This document shows positions 6,336 through 8,719 of a stretch of 8,719 nt of DNA, in pieces. Each line of letters opens with the position of its first letter. Position 1 is the stretch's first letter. The stretch comes from Pseudomonadota bacterium (GTDB lineage Bacteria > Pseudomonadota > Alphaproteobacteria > Caulobacterales > Caulobacteraceae): positions 1-8,719 of the forward strand of contig JAEZHG010000243.1 of the NCBI GenBank assembly GCA_023436945.1. The letters run 5' to 3'. Under the pieces are notes generated by a model, which had not been told where the DNA came from, searched no databases, and saw only the letters and a program-made list of their open reading frames with translations. Made by a program: the position numbers and the translations under genes.

Positions 6336-7514
6336 ATGGCTGATGCAGTCCAAACCTTCCGCTGGGATGACCCGTTCGACCTGATGGGCCGTCTGACAGA
6401 CGAAGAGCGGATGGTTCAGGATGCAGCGCGTTCCTATGCCCGCGAGGCGCTACTGCCGCGCGTCGTGGCCGCCTTCCGTGACGAGACGTTCGACCGCGCC
6501 ATCATGACCGAGATGGGTGAGATGGGCTTCCTCGGGGCCATGCTGCCGGAGCAATACGGCGGCTCGGAAGCCAGCCACGTGGCCTATGGCCTGATCGCGC
6601 GCGAGATCGAGGCCATCGACAGCGGCTATCGCTCGGCCATGTCGGTCCAGTCGTCGCTGGCCATGTACCCGATCTATGCCTTCGGTTCCGAAGAGCAGAA
6701 GATGAAATATCTGCCGAAAATGGCCGCAGGTGAACTGATCGGCTGCTTTGGTCTGACCGAAGCGGACGGTGGCTCGGACCCTGCGTCGATGAAGACGACC
6801 GCTGTGGCGGTCGATGGCGGCTATCGCCTGAATGGCGGCAAATACTGGATCACCAACTCGCCGATTTCGGACCTTGCGGTTGTCTGGGCCAAGCTGGAAG
6901 GCAAGATCCGTGGCTTCATCGTCGAGCGCGACTTTGAAGGCTTCACCACGGGCAAGATCGGCGACAAGCTGTCGCTTCGTGCCTCGGTCACCGGAGATAT
7001 CGGCCTGAACGATGTGTTCGTGCCGGAAGCCAACATCCTGCCGGGTGTGCAGGGCCTGCGCGGTCCATTCTCGTGCCTGAACAAGGCCCGTTATGGCATC
7101 GCATGGGGTGCCATGGGTGCCGCCGAGTTCTGCCTGCACGCGACGCGCAACTATGTGTCGGAACGTATCCTGTTTGGCCGTCCGCTGTCGGCGCGCCAGC
7201 TAGTGCAGAAGAAGCTGGCCGATATGCAGACCGAAATCTTCCTCGGTTTCGAGGGTGCCTATGCCCTAGGTCGTCTGCTCGATACCGGCGCTTGGGTGCC
7301 AGAGGCGATCAGCCTGATGAAGCGCAACAACTGTGGCAAGTCGCTGGCCATCGCCCGCGAGGCCCGCGACATGCACGGCGGTGCTGGCATAACCGGCGAG
7401 CTGCACGTCATGCGCCACGCCATGAACCTCGAAACCGTGAACACCTATGAGGGGGCACACGACGTCCACGCCCTTATTCTGGGCCGTGCGATTACGGGTG
7501 AGGCGGCGTTCTAA
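6336..7514 (+). CDS. gcdH: Glutaryl-CoA dehydrogenase
   Basis: FAD-dependent acyl-CoA dehydrogenase that oxidises and decarboxylates glutaryl-CoA to crotonyl-CoA, late in lysine and tryptophan degradation. The 392 residues are the family's normal length. The assignment rests on glutaryl-CoA dehydrogenase signatures rather than the general fold: [15 protein letters not shown] (94-108) with the substrate-contacting R99 and S103, [13 protein letters not shown] (137-149), [16 protein letters not shown] (171-186), [16 protein letters not shown] (243-258), [13 protein letters not shown] (288-300), and [17 protein letters not shown] (369-385), where E372 is the catalytic base. A good ribosome site (AAGGAAA, 6324-6330) precedes the ATG. 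No electron-transfer flavoprotein, CoA-transferase or LysR regulator gene of the pathway is nearby, so it stands alone here. Codon use is moderately biased and includes some CTA, unlike sucAB. A serine hydrolase gene follows after 76 bp on the same strand. Confidence 0.95.
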   Translation: MADAVQTFRWDDPFDLMGRLTDEERMVQDAARSYAREALLPRVVAAFRDETFDRAIMTEMGEMGFLGAMLPEQYGGSEASHVAYGLIAREIEAIDSGYRSAMSVQSSLAMYPIYAFGSEEQKMKYLPKMAAGELIGCFGLTEADGGSDPASMKTTAVAVDGGYRLNGGKYWITNSPISDLAVVWAKLEGKIRGFIVERDFEGFTTGKIGDKLSLRASVTGDIGLNDVFVPEANILPGVQGLRGPFSCLNKARYGIAWGAMGAAEFCLHATRNYVSERILFGRPLSARQLVQKKLADMQTEIFLGFEGAYALGRLLDTGAWVPEAISLMKRNNCGKSLAIAREARDMHGGAGITGELHVMRHAMNLETVNTYEGAHDVHALILGRAITGEAAF

Positions 7515-7535
7515 CCCTACGGGGATTTAACCCAA

Positions 7536-7553
7536 CGGCCACGCTTTTGGCCG
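7536..7553 (+). repeat. Short hairpin between gcdH and the serine hydrolase gene
   Basis: CGGCCA (7536-7541) pairs with TGGCCG (7548-7553) around a 6-nt loop. No T-tract follows (ACTGAAGCG), so it is at best a weak or Rho-assisted terminator or a processing site; chance is possible at this GC content. Confidence 0.3.
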
Positions 7554-7590
7554 ACTGAAGCGTTTATGGAAGAACATCAGGGAGAAACCG

Positions 7591-8694
7591 ATGTTCTTTC
7601 ATAAATCCGCACCCGTCGCTTTGATTGCGCTGATGCTGTCAATGGGCAGCGCTGCCCACGCTCAGACGCAGGATATTTCCGAGCGCCTGACGCCATTGAT
7701 CGCGCAGACCGATGTGCCTGCATTGGCCGTTCTGACGATCCGCGACGGGCAGATTGCAGCGCAGGGCGTGGCGGGTGTGCGCGACCTGAAATCACAGGTT
7801 CCGGCGCAAAAGGACGACGTCTGGCATCTGGGATCTGACGGCAAGGCGATGACGGCGACCCTGATCGCGACACTGGTCGAAAAGGGTGTTCTGTCATGGG
7901 ATGCGCCCCTGTCGCAGATGCTGCCTCAGATGGCGGACATGCGCCCGGAGTATCGCGATGTGCGGTTGGAAGATCTTCTGTCCCACCGTGCGGGCCTTCC
8001 CGACATTACCAGTATGGAAGACACGCTGGCCTATTTTCAGGACACCCGCCCCCTGCCTGTCCAGCGTCAGGAATATGCGGCCAAGATACTGGCCATGGAG
8101 CCTGTCGGCCCCCTGCGCGCCGCGGGCCAATATAGCAATGGCGGCTATGTCATTGCCGGTGTGATTGCCGAGAGCATCACGGGCCGCGCCTATGAAGACC
8201 TGATGCAGGACTATGTGTTCGGCCCGCTCGGTATGACCACGGCGCGCCTTGGCGCAACGCCCGAGGGCCAGCCACTGGGCCATGAGGCGGGGCAGCCCCT
8301 GACGGGCCTTATGGCTGATAATCCTGCGGTGCTGTCGCCCGCTGGTACTTTCCACATGAGCATGGAGGATTGGGCCAGGTTCGCGCTCGACCAACTGGCC
8401 GGAACCAAGGGCGAAAAGGCGCTGCTGTCGCCCGCCTCCTATCAACGGCTACAGACGGCACAGGGCGATACCCGCAACGCTCTGGGCTGGGGCGCTGTAC
8501 CAGCCTTGCGGGGCATCGAGGGCCAGTTCCTGACCCACGTCGGCTCCAACGGCTACTGGAACGCCCTGATCGTGCTGCGTCGCGAGAACAGCAGCGGCAT
8601 TCTAGCTGTGATGAACTGCGGCAGTGACTGCCAGTCGCCTCAGGTCACCAAGGCGGTGCTGGACAGTTTCCTGACCGAGACGGTTGCCGACTAG
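7591..8694 (+). CDS. Secreted serine hydrolase, beta-lactamase/PBP-like family
   Basis: A Sec signal peptide (about 1-24, cleavage after AHA, mature start QTQ) indicates export to the periplasm or beyond. The family's three active-site motifs are present: S82-x-x-K85 in GSDGKAMTA (nucleophile and general base), Y181-S-N183 in QYSNGGY, and H317-V-G319 as the third motif in place of the KTG of true class C beta-lactamases. LLSHRAGLP (129-137) is the usual conserved loop. The 367 residues fit a single catalytic domain. C343 and C347 near the end could form a disulfide after export. HxG is common in esterases and D-aminopeptidase-like members, so I would not infer antibiotic resistance; the natural substrate (ester, peptide or muropeptide) cannot be told. 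AGGGAGA at 7579-7585 is a strong ribosome site 5 nt before the ATG. The gene may be cotranscribed with gcdH, but a functional link is not obvious. Confidence 0.88.
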   Translation: MFFHKSAPVALIALMLSMGSAAHAQTQDISERLTPLIAQTDVPALAVLTIRDGQIAAQGVAGVRDLKSQVPAQKDDVWHLGSDGKAMTATLIATLVEKGVLSWDAPLSQMLPQMADMRPEYRDVRLEDLLSHRAGLPDITSMEDTLAYFQDTRPLPVQRQEYAAKILAMEPVGPLRAAGQYSNGGYVIAGVIAESITGRAYEDLMQDYVFGPLGMTTARLGATPEGQPLGHEAGQPLTGLMADNPAVLSPAGTFHMSMEDWARFALDQLAGTKGEKALLSPASYQRLQTAQGDTRNALGWGAVPALRGIEGQFLTHVGSNGYWNALIVLRRENSSGILAVMNCGSDCQSPQVTKAVLDSFLTETVAD

Positions 8695-8719
8695 GGCTGT
8701 GGAGTGGGCGGTGTTTCGT

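Noticed and set aside
6450..7139. Minus-strand open frame of 229 codons opposite gcdH
   Set aside because: It lies wholly inside a gene with complete glutaryl-CoA dehydrogenase motifs and has no domain of its own.
7591..8694. Antibiotic-resistance beta-lactamase
   Set aside because: The fold and SxxK/YxN motifs fit the broad superfamily, but the third motif is HVG rather than KTG and there is no AmpR-like regulator nearby.
8691..8719. Possible minus-strand gene ending ETPPTPQP at a TAG overlapping the hydrolase stop
   Set aside because: Only eight codons are visible before the window ends; a proline-rich tail is suggestive but cannot support a gene call.

Overview
The window is GC-rich bacterial chromosome, most likely from an alphaproteobacterium and probably from the Caulobacterales (an Asticcacaulis- or Brevundimonas-like organism). 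This placement rests on three things. The SucA and SucB sequences are of alphaproteobacterial type. A small DUF6356-type protein is present, a family I know mainly from that class. Codon use is biased toward C and G at third positions, with TCG strongly preferred for serine in the sucAB genes. The genus is an inference; there is no rRNA or other marker here.

Left part (1-4911): a TCA-cycle operon. A short reading frame enters from the left edge and stops at 50-52; it may be the tail of sucD. After it come a plausible promoter, a previously unlisted 47-codon reading frame with a strong ribosome binding site (128-271), then sucA (2-oxoglutarate dehydrogenase E1) and sucB (E2 succinyltransferase with two lipoyl domains). 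A textbook Rho-independent terminator closes the operon directly after sucB, so the E3 subunit gene (lpd) is not in this window.

Middle part (4938-6183): three small genes of unknown function. The first two run on the plus strand and look translationally coupled: a DUF2007-like protein with a C-terminal membrane segment, then a small lipoprotein. The third, a DUF6356-type protein, runs on the minus strand, and its stop codon touches the lipoprotein stop with no base between them.

Right part (6184-8719): a 152-bp divergent intergenic region, then gcdH (glutaryl-CoA dehydrogenase, lysine/tryptophan degradation toward crotonyl-CoA), then a secreted serine hydrolase of the beta-lactamase/penicillin-binding-protein-like family. 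The last 25 bases hold nothing I can support.

Most of the window is core metabolism. I see no mobile element, tRNA, rRNA, CRISPR array or defence system. The parts most worth a second look are the sucA leader (small ORF, promoter-like repeats, GC hairpin) and the uncharacterised envelope gene pair.
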